DNA of 14,971 nucleotides from Deltaproteobacteria bacterium (GTDB taxonomy: Bacteria; UBA10199; DSSB01): positions 1-14,971 of the forward strand of contig JAIOPF010000233.1 of NCBI GenBank assembly GCA_021414045.1, read 5' to 3'. The notes beneath the pieces were generated by a model. It was given only the letters and a program-made list of their open reading frames with translations, was not told the DNA's origin and did no database searches. The translations under genes and the position numbers were made by a program. Shown here piece after piece: positions 7,187-14,971 of this stretch; position 1 is the stretch's first letter; each line of letters opens with the position of its first letter.

Positions 7187-7348
7187 TTGTCCCAAAACTC
7201 AAAAAATTCCCCCCAATCTCCATCACAGGGCACGGAACTTGCTTTCTCTTCAAACGCTTAGTCTGGGGGCCCGGATAGGGGTCTGTGGTCTCCAGTGACT
7301 CATCCATTTGCGCCCACACAGCGTGAGGGTGGCGACGGGGGACACCAG
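7187..7348 (+). other. Intergenic region between the two giant genes
   Basis: These 162 bases contain no gene. The frame of the second gene is closed upstream by a TAG at 7259-7261. I see no strong stem-loop followed by a T run, so no terminator for the first gene is called, and no convincing -35/-10 pair. The gap is long enough for a promoter, but read-through from the first gene is equally possible. Confidence 0.6.
7337..7342 (+). promoter_or_regulatory. Possible ribosome binding site of the second giant gene
   Basis: GGGGGA lies six bases before the ATG at 7349 and is a moderate match to a Shine-Dalgarno sequence. It favours this ATG over the in-frame GTG at 7295, which has no comparable purine run upstream. 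Confidence 0.4.
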
Positions 7349-10300
7349 ATGGAAAAGGCTTTCGGTAAATCCGAGACCAATGCGCAATTTTTTTATGATT
7401 TGCTCCACGGCGATGCCGAGGGTCTTCCCGACGAGAAGATCGACGGTGCCCAGCCCGAGCCCATGGCCGATGCGGCGCTTTTGCCGAAGGCCAACGCAAC
7501 CAACAAAGCCGACGGCAAGATCCAGGGCCATGAGGCCGTCTCCCTAGCCTTCAACCGAATCACCAAGTATTACCCGAAGATCAGCGAACATTTTCAGGCC
7601 TTAGGCCTCGATTTGTCGGCGATGCTGGGCCCTGACGGGGCGATCAAGGCCGATTTTGCGGCCAAAATTAAAGACCAGTTGCTGGGCAAGGATTCGGCGA
7701 CTCCGAAAAAGGCCCTGTCTTTCCAATCCGCCCAGCTCTTCGTCGCCGAGCGCGAGCAGCTCTCGCTGCGCGACCCCGCGTATGCGGATAAATTCAAGGC
7801 CTTCATGGACTTGCCCGAGGGCGATCGCGACGCGCAGCTGAAAAAATTCTACGAGGATTCGAAAAATGTCGGGAAATTGGTCCGCTGGGCCTTTCGTTTT
7901 TCCGAGTTTTCTCTCCTTCCCCTCAAGGACCAGGTCGAGGTCTTCAAACAAAACGGGTTCGATGAAGCGGTGGTGAAATCGGAATTGGGGTCGCTTTGGC
8001 AAGGTCGCGGGTTGCCAAAATTGGTGGCGCAAGCGGCCTTGTTGAAGGGTCTTGAACTGGAAGAACAGGCCAAGACCCTAGAGGGAGACGCGGCCCAGAA
8101 AAAGAGCCAAGAAGCGCGGATGCTTTTTCGCGCGGCGGTGGAGCTCGACAACAAAAATCCACTCGCGCGTCGACGTCTCTCGACCTACCTGCTGCGCGAG
8201 GGCAAGATGGAAAGCGCCAGCGATCACTTGGCGGAAGCGGTCAAGAATGAGACCGAACTGCGTTATATGGTTGAGATCGTCCAAGGTTTGGAGATCGGCG
8301 ACAAAAGGCTGCTCAACGGCCATGGCGATCCTTGGGCCTTCGTCGCCGACAATCTGATTTCTGTCCAGCGCCATGGCGATGCCGCCGCTGTCTATCACGA
8401 GGCCGCGAGGGCGGCGACGGCGCGCGGCGAACATGTGGCTTCGATCGCCTTCACCGAGAAAGAGCTGCGCGTCGACGAGACCGGGAAACCCTACGCGCTG
8501 ACTTTCACCGCCGAACAAAATCCCGTCGCGATGGCCTTTTATAAGGCCCTCGTCGCTCAAGGACTGCCATCGGGACTCCTCGACGGGCAGGACCCCGCGG
8601 CCCAGGACGGCATCGACCGCAAGATCACTCCCAATGAGATTTTTGCTTACCTGGATTCTCATTGGAAAGAAGACCGGGTGCAGCTGGCCTTGAAGTCGAT
8701 CAATTTCCCGGCCTTGCCATGGGAAAACCCTGGCGCGAAGCCGGCCTATGTCGATGCCGCCTTCGAAAAGCTGAGTTTCGCTGGCAAGATGGCCGCCTCT
8801 CACCAATACGAGGTTGGCGAGCTTCAAAAAAAACAGCCTCTGGAATTGGAAGTGATCGAGAAGCGTCTGCGTCTCGCCGCTTTCTACGAGCCGAATCGGT
8901 CCGAGCGCCACCGGACCCTCGGCGATTTTTACCTGTCGCGGAAAAATTATCCCAAGGCGGTGACGGCCTTCCAAGCGGCGGACGTCGCGGCGGGCGGTAC
9001 CGACGTGTCGATCAAGACCTCCTTGGGGCATGCCTTGTATGGCAAGGGAGATTTCAAGGCTGCGCGGGACATGTATTCCTTAGGCTTGGAGAAAAATCCG
9101 AAAGATCCCGAGCTGCTGAAGTTCCGTTTCGAAACGAATCAAAAATACACGGCCACCCTGGACAAGACCAAGGACGCCGAGGCCTTGAAGACGGCGCAGG
9201 CGGAATTGAACGCCGACGGCGGGATGATTCTCGCCCTGGGATCCGGCAAGGAAAAAGCCAAGCTAGCCGATCTCGAAAAGCTTTTAGGACAGCTGCATGA
9301 CGGAGACGTCGACAAGGCGAGGGTGATCGCCGGCATGGCCGGAGTCGAAACAGACGCGGGCACCGGCATTTCGAAGAAGGATGCGATCGCGGCGGTCGAG
9401 GGCTTGGCCGAAAATTATCTCAGTCTGGCCGACCAATCCTATAAAGACCCGAAGGACATCGAGATGGTGCGCGGCGAACTCAACGGCCTCGCCGCCGAAT
9501 CCTTCTCGGTTCTCTCGCGCTTCGCCGCGGCGGATTCCGATCCCGAAATCCAGCGCATGGCCAAGGTCTACGAAGGCTACGCCCTCGTCGCCCAAGGCAA
9601 GATCGACGAAGCCGTCGCCTTGCTGAAGCCCTTGCGAAAAATCCCCCAAGCCGATCGCATCTTGGGCAAGATTGAAAAGGGGCAACTGCGCCTTGTCAAT
9701 CTCTCGGCCGTCGAGGCTTGGGAAGTCTACAACAAGGACATGGAACGGGCCGAGACGGACTCGGCCAAGGGCTGGGCCTCGGGAACCAGCGTCGACAGCG
9801 TCGCCAAAAAATGGACGAAGGAACGCGCCATCGCGACGGCGGTGAAGGAGAAATTGAGCGGCGGCGAAGCCGACACCATCGAGGGCGCCTTGAAGCTGGT
9901 CGCGGATTCCGGAGACGCCGACGCCAAGGAGCGCGCGAAATATTACTTGAGCACCGAGAGCCGCGCCAACGGCACCGGTCCCATCGGCGACCTCATCGCC
10001 TATGTCGGAGTTCTGCCCGCCTCGGCTTCCGACGCCCAACGCATCCTGGACAAAGCTTTTGACATCGAAGCCAAGAAGGGCGCCGTGGAGTCGTCCTTCG
10101 CGATGTACGCCATCATTCAGGCGGCCTCTCCGGAAGCGGAGATGAAGAAAAAAGCCCAGATCGGAATGGATGCCCTGCAGGGCAAGGCCGGCTTTGGTCG
10201 CTCGGTGGAGAAATTTTTCGCGGCCAGCAGCGGCTCCGGCCTGGCGGTGGACGTCGGGTTGATGTTCCTCGCGGCCGGCCTGGGCAACCTGGCGAAGCTG

Positions 10301-13300
10301 CGGATGCTGGCCAAGCTTGAGAACATGGGCGTCAACGGATACAAGGCGGTGGCCATCGCGAACGCTATCGGTATCGGGACCGAAGCGACGGCCTTGTGGG
10401 GCGCGAACACCGTGAAGGCGGCGATGATCAGCGATCCGAGCAAGGTTTTTTCGGCGGACCATCTGCTGAAAAGCTACGGGTCCACCCTCCTGATGATCGG
10501 AGGACTGAAGGGCTTCGGCAAATTGGGCGAAGGTCTTGGACCGCGCGCGGCGAAGAGCCTCGGTTTGGTGACCGAGACCGGCGCCAGCCTCACCAAGGGC
10601 GGCAAGGTTCTCGTTTGGGGCATAGGCCAGGCCAGCGGCTTGGGCGGCATGATCGCGACCAGCCACGCCAATCAGGCTCTGGGACTCACTCCCAAACCCA
10701 TCGGCGGCTGGAAAGAAGGCTTGGTTCACGACGTTTTCGGTTACGTCCAATTCGCCATCGCCCACAAGGTCGCGGACGGCGTGGTCAAGGGCAAGATGAC
10801 CCAGGTTTCGCAAGTTCAGCACACGGAGATCGCTTTTCGAGAGGCGGTTTTAGTCGCCCGTGGCCAGGCCGAAACCTTGGGCTTCAAGGCGGAACGCTTC
10901 GAGATCAAGGCGGGTAAAGACGGGAAGCTCACGGCGAATGGCAAGGACCTCGAAGCCTTGGATCCAGCGGTAAAAGCCGCCATCGAAGCCGGCCTTAAAA
11001 AGGGCAAAGGCGACAAGGTCGAGGATCAAGTGGTTTTTCTCGAAAGCCCGGAACGCAAGCTCATGGTCGGTCTCTTGGTCCAGGCGTCGCTCAATCGACC
11101 GGGTTTTGCGGGCGCGAAGCTCACCAAGCTTTTGGCCGCGAAGGATTTCGCGAAGGCCAACGAATATTTGAAGGAATTCCAATTGCCCCTGCACTTCGAT
11201 GCTCAAGGGCAGCTCGTTGCGGGCGAAAAGGGCGAGCCCTCGCCTCACGAATCCTTGGGAATCGTTCCTTCGGGCGATACTCAAGCGGAAGGGGACAAAG
11301 GCAAGGCGAAATCCAAAAAATCGGGGACGGAAGAGATCCCTTTCGCCGACGATGCGGATGTCATCCTTGTCGAGGATGGCATGTCATCAGAGCCGCAAAC
11401 ATTGGCGGCTCGCAAAGGAAAGCAACCTCCGCCCAAGAAAAATCCGCCAGCGAAAGTCGAGGTCTCCGCCGTCAAGCCTTTGGGCGCCACCGCGGCCATT
11501 CCCGCTGGGCTTCGCATCGCGATGGCGATCAACGGCGAAGGCAATCCCTTCGAAGTTCCCTTCAACGAATCTGGCATCGCTTTATTGGACAAGAACGGGA
11601 AAATTATTTCCGCGAGCGAGAGCGCCAAGGTTCCCCACGCCGAAATCCAAATGACGGTGACGGATCGGGGCGAAGTCCACTATCAGGTGCGGGCCGTCGG
11701 GTCCGAGAAACTGCAGACCATGGATTCCAAGGGCAAGGTCGAGGAAGTGACCGCGACCTACCGACCCCTGCAGGAAGGCGATGTCCTGCGCATCGGCGGC
11801 AACGAATACAGCTGGCACAGTCCGCGGAGCCGGGAAGCCTTGGGTATCAAGGCCAAAGCCATCACCCAATTCGACGGCCGTGTCTACCTCGAGGATGTTT
11901 CAGCCATCGAGGAGAGGACGACTTGGGCCAGGACCTTCATTCAAGGTCAGGAAAAGACTTACGTGGAACGCGAAAGCATCTTCAACGATGCCGCCAACGA
12001 ATTCGCGAAACGGGTCGCGAAGGATCCCCGGATGAGCCGTCTCGAGTTCCGCGAGGCCTTCGTCGAGCATTGCAATCAATTGCTAAAAACGCTGCGCCCC
12101 CTCGTCGATCGCGCGCCCGCCAACAAGCGTTCGGACCTAGCCTACGGATTTCTTCGCCAGATCATTGATGGCCAAATCAGCATGGGCGACGCGAAGGCCT
12201 TGGTGAAAAGCGTGGAATCCGGGAATTTGGTGGTCGCCGCAGCCACGATCGAAGCGGGGAAAAAGTACAATTACGAGTTGATTCCGGCGATCAAGGGCGT
12301 TCCCATTCCCAAGGGTGGTGGAATGTTGGAAGGGCTCAAGAGCGCTTTCGCCCTGGATTTTGCGGCTCGAAACTATCAGGTGGCCCAGATCGGGGAGGCC
12401 ACCCTTCAGTTGCGCCTCGGGATGGCCGTGGGCGGAAAACCGGCGGCTTGCACGGTCACGAATAAGGGCGATAAGGGCGTGGTCGAGATCTATGATTCCT
12501 CGACGGATACCTTCAAACCGATCCCACCTCGAGGCGAAGCGGTTTTGCAAGATGGCGCGATTTTGCGGGTGGGGGGCAAAAATTATATCTGGCGGAGCCC
12601 GGAGGCCTTGACCCGCGAATCTCTTCTCCGGCTAGAAATTCTTTCCGAACGGGAATCCCTGATCGGGAAACGCGCCTCGGTTTCAAACAGTTTCGAGATC
12701 ACGGGAGGAAAAACCACTCATCCCGAGAATTTGGAGAAACTGGAACAAGATTTTCGCGACCAGATGGCCGAGGGCGGCCGGGACGCCGATGGCGTCCAGG
12801 GTTACTCCGAAGAGGTGGCGCATTTGGCCTTGGGCGGCACGGAATTCGCCGGCCCCGCCCGCTTGGCCCTGGCGGGAAAGATCAATGCGCAAGAATATCG
12901 TCAGGCCCAAACCGAGCTTGGGAAAAAAATGGTGGAGGAACATCGGGAACCCTTGGCTGAGGTCGACACCTTCCTGAGCTCGCTCCCCCTGGAAACCACC
13001 CTTGAGCACCGCTTCGCCGAGCTCAAGGGAGAGCATGGAGAGTGGATCGCCAATCCCCATACCCGCCTGAAGGATCCCGCCGATATCGCGCCGAAGCTTT
13101 CGCGCCGCGGTTGGAGCGACCTGGGCCCCTTGACCGACGTCGCCGGGGCCCGTGTGGTTGTTCGCAGCACCAACGATGTATTGCCCATCGTCGAGGCCAT
13201 CGAGAAGGAATACAAGGTTCGGGATCAAGTCGCCGGGGATGGCACGATGGAGATGGACATCATCGGCGAAGAGACCACCGACGGCAAGGAACTGATGGAA

Positions 13301-14971
13301 GTGACCCTGAGGCCCGACAAGGATCATCCGGATCGCCTGACCATTGGCACTTCCTCGGGATATCGCGCCATGCATGTCGTGGTCGAGGTGGACGGCAAGC
13401 CCGTGGAAATCCAGATCCAGACGGAAGCCATCTATCAATGGGGCAAGATTCAGCACAGCCTCGTCTATAAGAACAAAAATCTGCCGAAAGACACCTTGGA
13501 CGAGCTCAACGTCTTTTGCCGGGACACGGCCAAGTACCTCACCGACCTGGAAAACGGCCCCGACGGCGCCCATCGGCCCGGACTCCCGCTGGTTTCGAAA
13601 AACCTGAAGCCCGAACTCCGGGCGGAAATCATGGCTGACCTGAAAAAGATGGATGCCCTCATGGATCGCTATGAGCAATTGGCCAGCGACCCGGGTCATC
13701 ACAATACGAAGGTATTAATGAGGCCTCCGTCGCTGCCTCCGTCGAAAGCAGCGCCCGCGGCCGCCGAGGGGGACACCAAAATCGAGGGTCCAGGTCCAAA
13801 GGTTGGCTCAGGGCGGATTCCGGCTAGGCGGGCGGCGGCGCAAGCGCTTGCGGGGTCGAAGGGCATTCCAGGTGTTCCTGGCATCGCATCCGCGGACGCC
13901 CCAAAGTTCTTTGAGGTCGCAAAGTTAAAAGCTCCCAGCGGCGAGATCTTTGTTCTCCCCCGTAATAAAGCCGTCGTCACGATCGGGAGTAAAGAAGGGG
14001 AGGTCGACGTCGACATCGGTAGGAAGGCGACGAATGTCGCTCCGATTCACGCCGAGATCGTGAAAGACGCCGATGGAACCTATCATCTCCGCCCCATCGA
14101 CGGCCAAGACGTCTTCGTCTTTGAAAAAGGTGGCTACCGACGCTTGAAAACGACGCCCAAGGGGGAGACCTACCCGCTTAAGATCGGTGATCGAATCAAG
14201 ATCGGTTCTTGGGAATTCACCTGGAAAATCGACAGGCCGCCGCCTCTTCCCCCGCCCGCCCCGAAGGATCTTCCCTTGCCTTCTTCGGCGCGACTCGTCT
14301 CCGAAGCGGGTTACCGTCGGTTTCAGGAGCGCGGTCAGAACCTAGGGCGCGAGCTCGTTCGCCAAGTGGAAGCTAGCGATGCCGTCCTGAGCGGGGAATC
14401 CGAAAATTGGAACAGCAGTTTCGCCAATGGAGTCATTCCCGACCGCGGTCATGTCCCGATCCGCACTTCGTGGAAGCACCTAAGCCGCGCGGAATTCGAA
14501 ACCGCACGTGACGCCGGAACTCTGAAAGACACGCCAGCCTCGGAATATAGCGTCCAAATTTTCGGGGAGCAAAGAAAGGCGGATGTCGAGGCTCGCTTAA
14601 GAAAGGAATACGGTTCGCGGCTACAAAAGTTAAGCGCTCCAGACGGGAAAACCTCCGTCTACCTCCTTCGCAACGAGCGGGGAGAGGCTCAGGTGAAGAT
14701 CCTCATCCAATCCAAGGAATTCAAGGTTTACACCACGAAGCAAGCCCGCGAGATTTATTCGGGATTCGTCAAGGAACAGCTGCCGGTCATCCTGGAATGG
14801 GCCAAGGAGCCGGGCTTCCGAGGCAATTATGCCTTCCGCATTTTGGAGATGATCGGCGTCTCCGCCGACGGCAAGGGCGGAAGCCGTTTCGGCACCCGCA
14901 TCGAGAAGGAGCTGAGGATACTCGAAGGGGCCAGCGATCCGGTGTCCAAGCGCCGCGCGGAGGAAGAACTG
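7349..14971 (+). CDS. Giant TPR / FHA-like / RelA-SpoT-domain protein, 3'-partial
   Basis: One uninterrupted frame of 2541 codons starts at ATG 7349 (purine-rich GGGGGA six bases upstream; in-frame TAG at 7259) and is still open at the right edge. Layout: an N-terminal helical region without signal peptide; TPR units (about 8102-8250 and a clear pair at 8906-9136) and further helices; a hydrophobic Gly/Ala-rich core (10202-10800) paralogous to that of the first gene; an acidic then Lys/Pro linker; degenerate FHA-like modules (11462-11824, 12269-12601); a RelA/SpoT-type domain (13022-13500); a Pro/Ala linker; a third FHA-like module (13922-14230); a Pro-rich linker; and an unrecognised mixed domain to the edge. 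The RelA/SpoT domain suggests pyrophosphate transfer to a nucleotide or RNA. The rest looks like scaffold. It lies 162 bases behind the first gene with the same polarity and plan, so the two are likely tandem paralogues. Overall function is unknown. Confidence 0.92.
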   Translation, partial: MEKAFGKSETNAQFFYDLLHGDAEGLPDEKIDGAQPEPMADAALLPKANATNKADGKIQGHEAVSLAFNRITKYYPKISEHFQALGLDLSAMLGPDGAIKADFAAKIKDQLLGKDSATPKKALSFQSAQLFVAEREQLSLRDPAYADKFKAFMDLPEGDRDAQLKKFYEDSKNVGKLVRWAFRFSEFSLLPLKDQVEVFKQNGFDEAVVKSELGSLWQGRGLPKLVAQAALLKGLELEEQAKTLEGDAAQKKSQEARMLFRAAVELDNKNPLARRRLSTYLLREGKMESASDHLAEAVKNETELRYMVEIVQGLEIGDKRLLNGHGDPWAFVADNLISVQRHGDAAAVYHEAARAATARGEHVASIAFTEKELRVDETGKPYALTFTAEQNPVAMAFYKALVAQGLPSGLLDGQDPAAQDGIDRKITPNEIFAYLDSHWKEDRVQLALKSINFPALPWENPGAKPAYVDAAFEKLSFAGKMAASHQYEVGELQKKQPLELEVIEKRLRLAAFYEPNRSERHRTLGDFYLSRKNYPKAVTAFQAADVAAGGTDVSIKTSLGHALYGKGDFKAARDMYSLGLEKNPKDPELLKFRFETNQKYTATLDKTKDAEALKTAQAELNADGGMILALGSGKEKAKLADLEKLLGQLHDGDVDKARVIAGMAGVETDAGTGISKKDAIAAVEGLAENYLSLADQSYKDPKDIEMVRGELNGLAAESFSVLSRFAAADSDPEIQRMAKVYEGYALVAQGKIDEAVALLKPLRKIPQADRILGKIEKGQLRLVNLSAVEAWEVYNKDMERAETDSAKGWASGTSVDSVAKKWTKERAIATAVKEKLSGGEADTIEGALKLVADSGDADAKERAKYYLSTESRANGTGPIGDLIAYVGVLPASASDAQRILDKAFDIEAKKGAVESSFAMYAIIQAASPEAEMKKKAQIGMDALQGKAGFGRSVEKFFAASSGSGLAVDVGLMFLAAGLGNLAKLRMLAKLENMGVNGYKAVAIANAIGIGTEATALWGANTVKAAMISDPSKVFSADHLLKSYGSTLLMIGGLKGFGKLGEGLGPRAAKSLGLVTETGASLTKGGKVLVWGIGQASGLGGMIATSHANQALGLTPKPIGGWKEGLVHDVFGYVQFAIAHKVADGVVKGKMTQVSQVQHTEIAFREAVLVARGQAETLGFKAERFEIKAGKDGKLTANGKDLEALDPAVKAAIEAGLKKGKGDKVEDQVVFLESPERKLMVGLLVQASLNRPGFAGAKLTKLLAAKDFAKANEYLKEFQLPLHFDAQGQLVAGEKGEPSPHESLGIVPSGDTQAEGDKGKAKSKKSGTEEIPFADDADVILVEDGMSSEPQTLAARKGKQPPPKKNPPAKVEVSAVKPLGATAAIPAGLRIAMAINGEGNPFEVPFNESGIALLDKNGKIISASESAKVPHAEIQMTVTDRGEVHYQVRAVGSEKLQTMDSKGKVEEVTATYRPLQEGDVLRIGGNEYSWHSPRSREALGIKAKAITQFDGRVYLEDVSAIEERTTWARTFIQGQEKTYVERESIFNDAANEFAKRVAKDPRMSRLEFREAFVEHCNQLLKTLRPLVDRAPANKRSDLAYGFLRQIIDGQISMGDAKALVKSVESGNLVVAAATIEAGKKYNYELIPAIKGVPIPKGGGMLEGLKSAFALDFAARNYQVAQIGEATLQLRLGMAVGGKPAACTVTNKGDKGVVEIYDSSTDTFKPIPPRGEAVLQDGAILRVGGKNYIWRSPEALTRESLLRLEILSERESLIGKRASVSNSFEITGGKTTHPENLEKLEQDFRDQMAEGGRDADGVQGYSEEVAHLALGGTEFAGPARLALAGKINAQEYRQAQTELGKKMVEEHREPLAEVDTFLSSLPLETTLEHRFAELKGEHGEWIANPHTRLKDPADIAPKLSRRGWSDLGPLTDVAGARVVVRSTNDVLPIVEAIEKEYKVRDQVAGDGTMEMDIIGEETTDGKELMEVTLRPDKDHPDRLTIGTSSGYRAMHVVVEVDGKPVEIQIQTEAIYQWGKIQHSLVYKNKNLPKDTLDELNVFCRDTAKYLTDLENGPDGAHRPGLPLVSKNLKPELRAEIMADLKKMDALMDRYEQLASDPGHHNTKVLMRPPSLPPSKAAPAAAEGDTKIEGPGPKVGSGRIPARRAAAQALAGSKGIPGVPGIASADAPKFFEVAKLKAPSGEIFVLPRNKAVVTIGSKEGEVDVDIGRKATNVAPIHAEIVKDADGTYHLRPIDGQDVFVFEKGGYRRLKTTPKGETYPLKIGDRIKIGSWEFTWKIDRPPPLPPPAPKDLPLPSSARLVSEAGYRRFQERGQNLGRELVRQVEASDAVLSGESENWNSSFANGVIPDRGHVPIRTSWKHLSRAEFETARDAGTLKDTPASEYSVQIFGEQRKADVEARLRKEYGSRLQKLSAPDGKTSVYLLRNERGEAQVKILIQSKEFKVYTTKQAREIYSGFVKEQLPVILEWAKEPGFRGNYAFRILEMIGVSADGKGGSRFGTRIEKELRILEGASDPVSKRRAEEEL
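8906..9136 (+). other. TPR pair
   Basis: Two consecutive 34-residue-type units are visible: LGDFYLSRKNYPKAVTAFQA and LGHALYGKGDFKAARDMYSL, the latter followed by GLEKNPKDPELL. The spacing of Gly/Ala, Tyr and Ala/Ala positions and the closing Pro-rich turn fit the tetratricopeptide consensus well. TPRs mediate protein-protein contact. Looser TPR-like helices surround the pair on both sides (8102-8250 and around 9550-9660). Confidence 0.85.
10202..10800 (+). other. Gly/Ala-rich hydrophobic core domain of the second gene
   Basis: Hydrophobic stretches include SGLAVDVGLMFLAAGLG, NGYKAVAIANAIGIG, YGSTLLMIGGLKGFG, VLVWGIGQASGLGGMIA and VFGYVQFAIAHKVADGV. The motif NQALGL (10670-10687) and the flanking helices match the order seen in the first gene (NEAIGL at 1503-1520), so the region is homologous between the two. 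It may be membrane-active or simply a packed helical core. The family is not recognised. Confidence 0.6.
11462..11824 (+). other. FHA-like module 1 of the second gene
   Basis: A beta-rich stretch contains KVPHAEIQMTV (reminiscent of the His-Ala-Glu-Ile strand of FHA domains) and ends LQEGDVLRIGGNEYSWHSP, the closing pattern shared with 3024-3284 and 12269-12601. The Ser-Arg before the His is replaced, and there is no Asn-Gly turn, so phosphothreonine binding is doubtful. Confidence 0.5.
12269..12601 (+). other. FHA-like module 2 of the second gene
   Basis: It ends LQDGAILRVGGKNYIWRSP, nearly the same closing strand as module 1 (LRIGGNEYSWHSP), and has a beta-rich body. Classical FHA ligand residues are not visible. 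It directly precedes a helical linker leading into the RelA/SpoT-like domain. Confidence 0.5.
13022..13500 (+). other. RelA/SpoT-type nucleotide pyrophosphokinase-like domain
   Basis: The family signature is present in order. TRLKDPADIAPKLSRRG (Arg at 13064, Lys at 13070, Lys at 13094) matches the Arg-x-Lys...Ile..Lys ATP-binding segment. LTDVAGARVVV (Asp at 13136, Arg at 13151) matches the Asp-x-x-Gly-x-Arg metal site. GYRAMH (13358-13375) contains the Tyr that stacks on the guanine in (p)ppGpp synthetases. VEIQIQT (Glu at 13406) carries the catalytic Glu, and a His and Tyr-Lys follow at 13454 and 13466. The segment between the Asp and Gly-Tyr motifs is longer and more acidic than usual. No HD hydrolase domain is visible. 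The product could be (p)ppGpp, (p)ppApp or a pyrophosphorylated RNA end, as different members of the superfamily do. Sequence does not tell which. Confidence 0.85.
13700..13915 (+). other. Pro/Ala/Gly-rich linker
   Basis: A low-complexity coding stretch rich in Pro, Ala and Gly (PPSLPPSKAAPAAAEG, then GIPGVPGIAS) separates the RelA/SpoT-like domain from FHA-like module 3. It is probably unstructured. Confidence 0.7.
13922..14230 (+). other. FHA-like module 3 of the second gene
   Basis: This is the copy in the second gene closest to a true FHA domain: AVVTIGSKEGEVDVDI, then TNVAPIHAEIVKDADGTYHL, ending LKIGDRIKIGSWEFTWKI. The IGS loop and the His-Ala-Glu-Ile strand are kept, but the Ser-Arg before His is replaced by Ala-Pro-Ile and the Asn-Gly turn is lost. 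The fold is probably FHA. Phosphothreonine binding is uncertain. Confidence 0.7.
14280..14971 (+). other. C-terminal mixed alpha/beta region of unknown type, cut by the window edge
   Basis: After a Pro-rich linker, about 230 residues include helices with many Arg/Glu, a TSVYLLRNERGEAQVKILI strand pair and a YTTKQAREIYSGFVKEQLP helix, and end with SADGKGGSRFG leading into another charged helix. I recognise no family. It could be another payload domain or the start of a second TPR region. Confidence 0.4.

Noticed and set aside
7187..7260. A transcription terminator after the first gene
   Set aside because: There is no stable GC stem followed by a T run. The A-rich and C-rich runs do not form a convincing hairpin.
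7234..7265. GGAACTT at 7234 as an ECF-type -35 element, or TTGCTT at 7239 as a sigma-70 -35
   Set aside because: No -10 element lies at the correct distance for either. The nearest candidates are several bases too near or too far.
9284..10822. A 512-codon open frame on the minus strand
   Set aside because: It is antisense to the TPR and hydrophobic-core regions of the second gene, and its composition is that of a shadow frame. The + strand frame carries recognisable domains.

Overview
The window is a GC-rich stretch coded almost wholly on the + strand. It is filled by parts of two giant genes with a 162-base gap between them. No tRNA, rRNA, CRISPR array, transposase or integrase is visible, and neither gene is complete. 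The first runs in from the left edge and ends at 7186. The second starts at 7349 and is still open at the right edge after 2541 codons. Third positions favour G/C, and proteins of this size and modularity are seen in myxobacteria, Bdellovibrionota-like lineages and several uncultivated former-Deltaproteobacteria groups. That suggests an uncultivated Gram-negative bacterium of this kind, but no marker gene here fixes the taxonomy.

Gene 1 (positions 3 to 7186, about 2394 codons visible) reads as follows: TPR-like helices; a glycine/alanine-rich hydrophobic core (about 897-1635); a helical region with four copies of a 'TPxG'-type repeat (1722-2440); a degenerate FHA-like module (3024-3284); an unrecognised charged helical domain (3390-4175); two hydrophobic segments (4212-4262 and 4314-4382); a HEIGH zinc-metallopeptidase domain with an anthrax-lethal-factor-like second motif; a complete PP2C phosphatase; a canonical FHA domain; and a final FHA-like module. 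A break in frame at a run of five G (5039-5043) lies just upstream of HEIGH. It divides the gene into an upstream reading frame that ends at 5303 and a downstream frame that ends at 7186.

Gene 2 (7349 to the right edge) repeats the same plan: TPR helices, a hydrophobic core paralogous to that of gene 1, degenerate FHA-like modules (11462-11824, 12269-12601 and 13922-14230), an enzymatic domain, and an unrecognised C-terminal region. Its enzymatic domain (about 13022-13500) is a RelA/SpoT-type nucleotide pyrophosphokinase fold that keeps the expected key residues.

The two genes therefore look like tandem paralogues with a shared scaffold (TPR, hydrophobic core, FHA-like beta modules) and different enzymatic payloads: metallopeptidase plus phosphatase in one, alarmone-synthetase-like domain in the other. 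They could be a family of giant multi-domain effectors or toxins, or a large intracellular signalling scaffold. The sequence alone does not decide. The most notable observations are the RelA/SpoT-like domain inside a giant TPR/FHA protein and the recurring degenerate FHA-like module.
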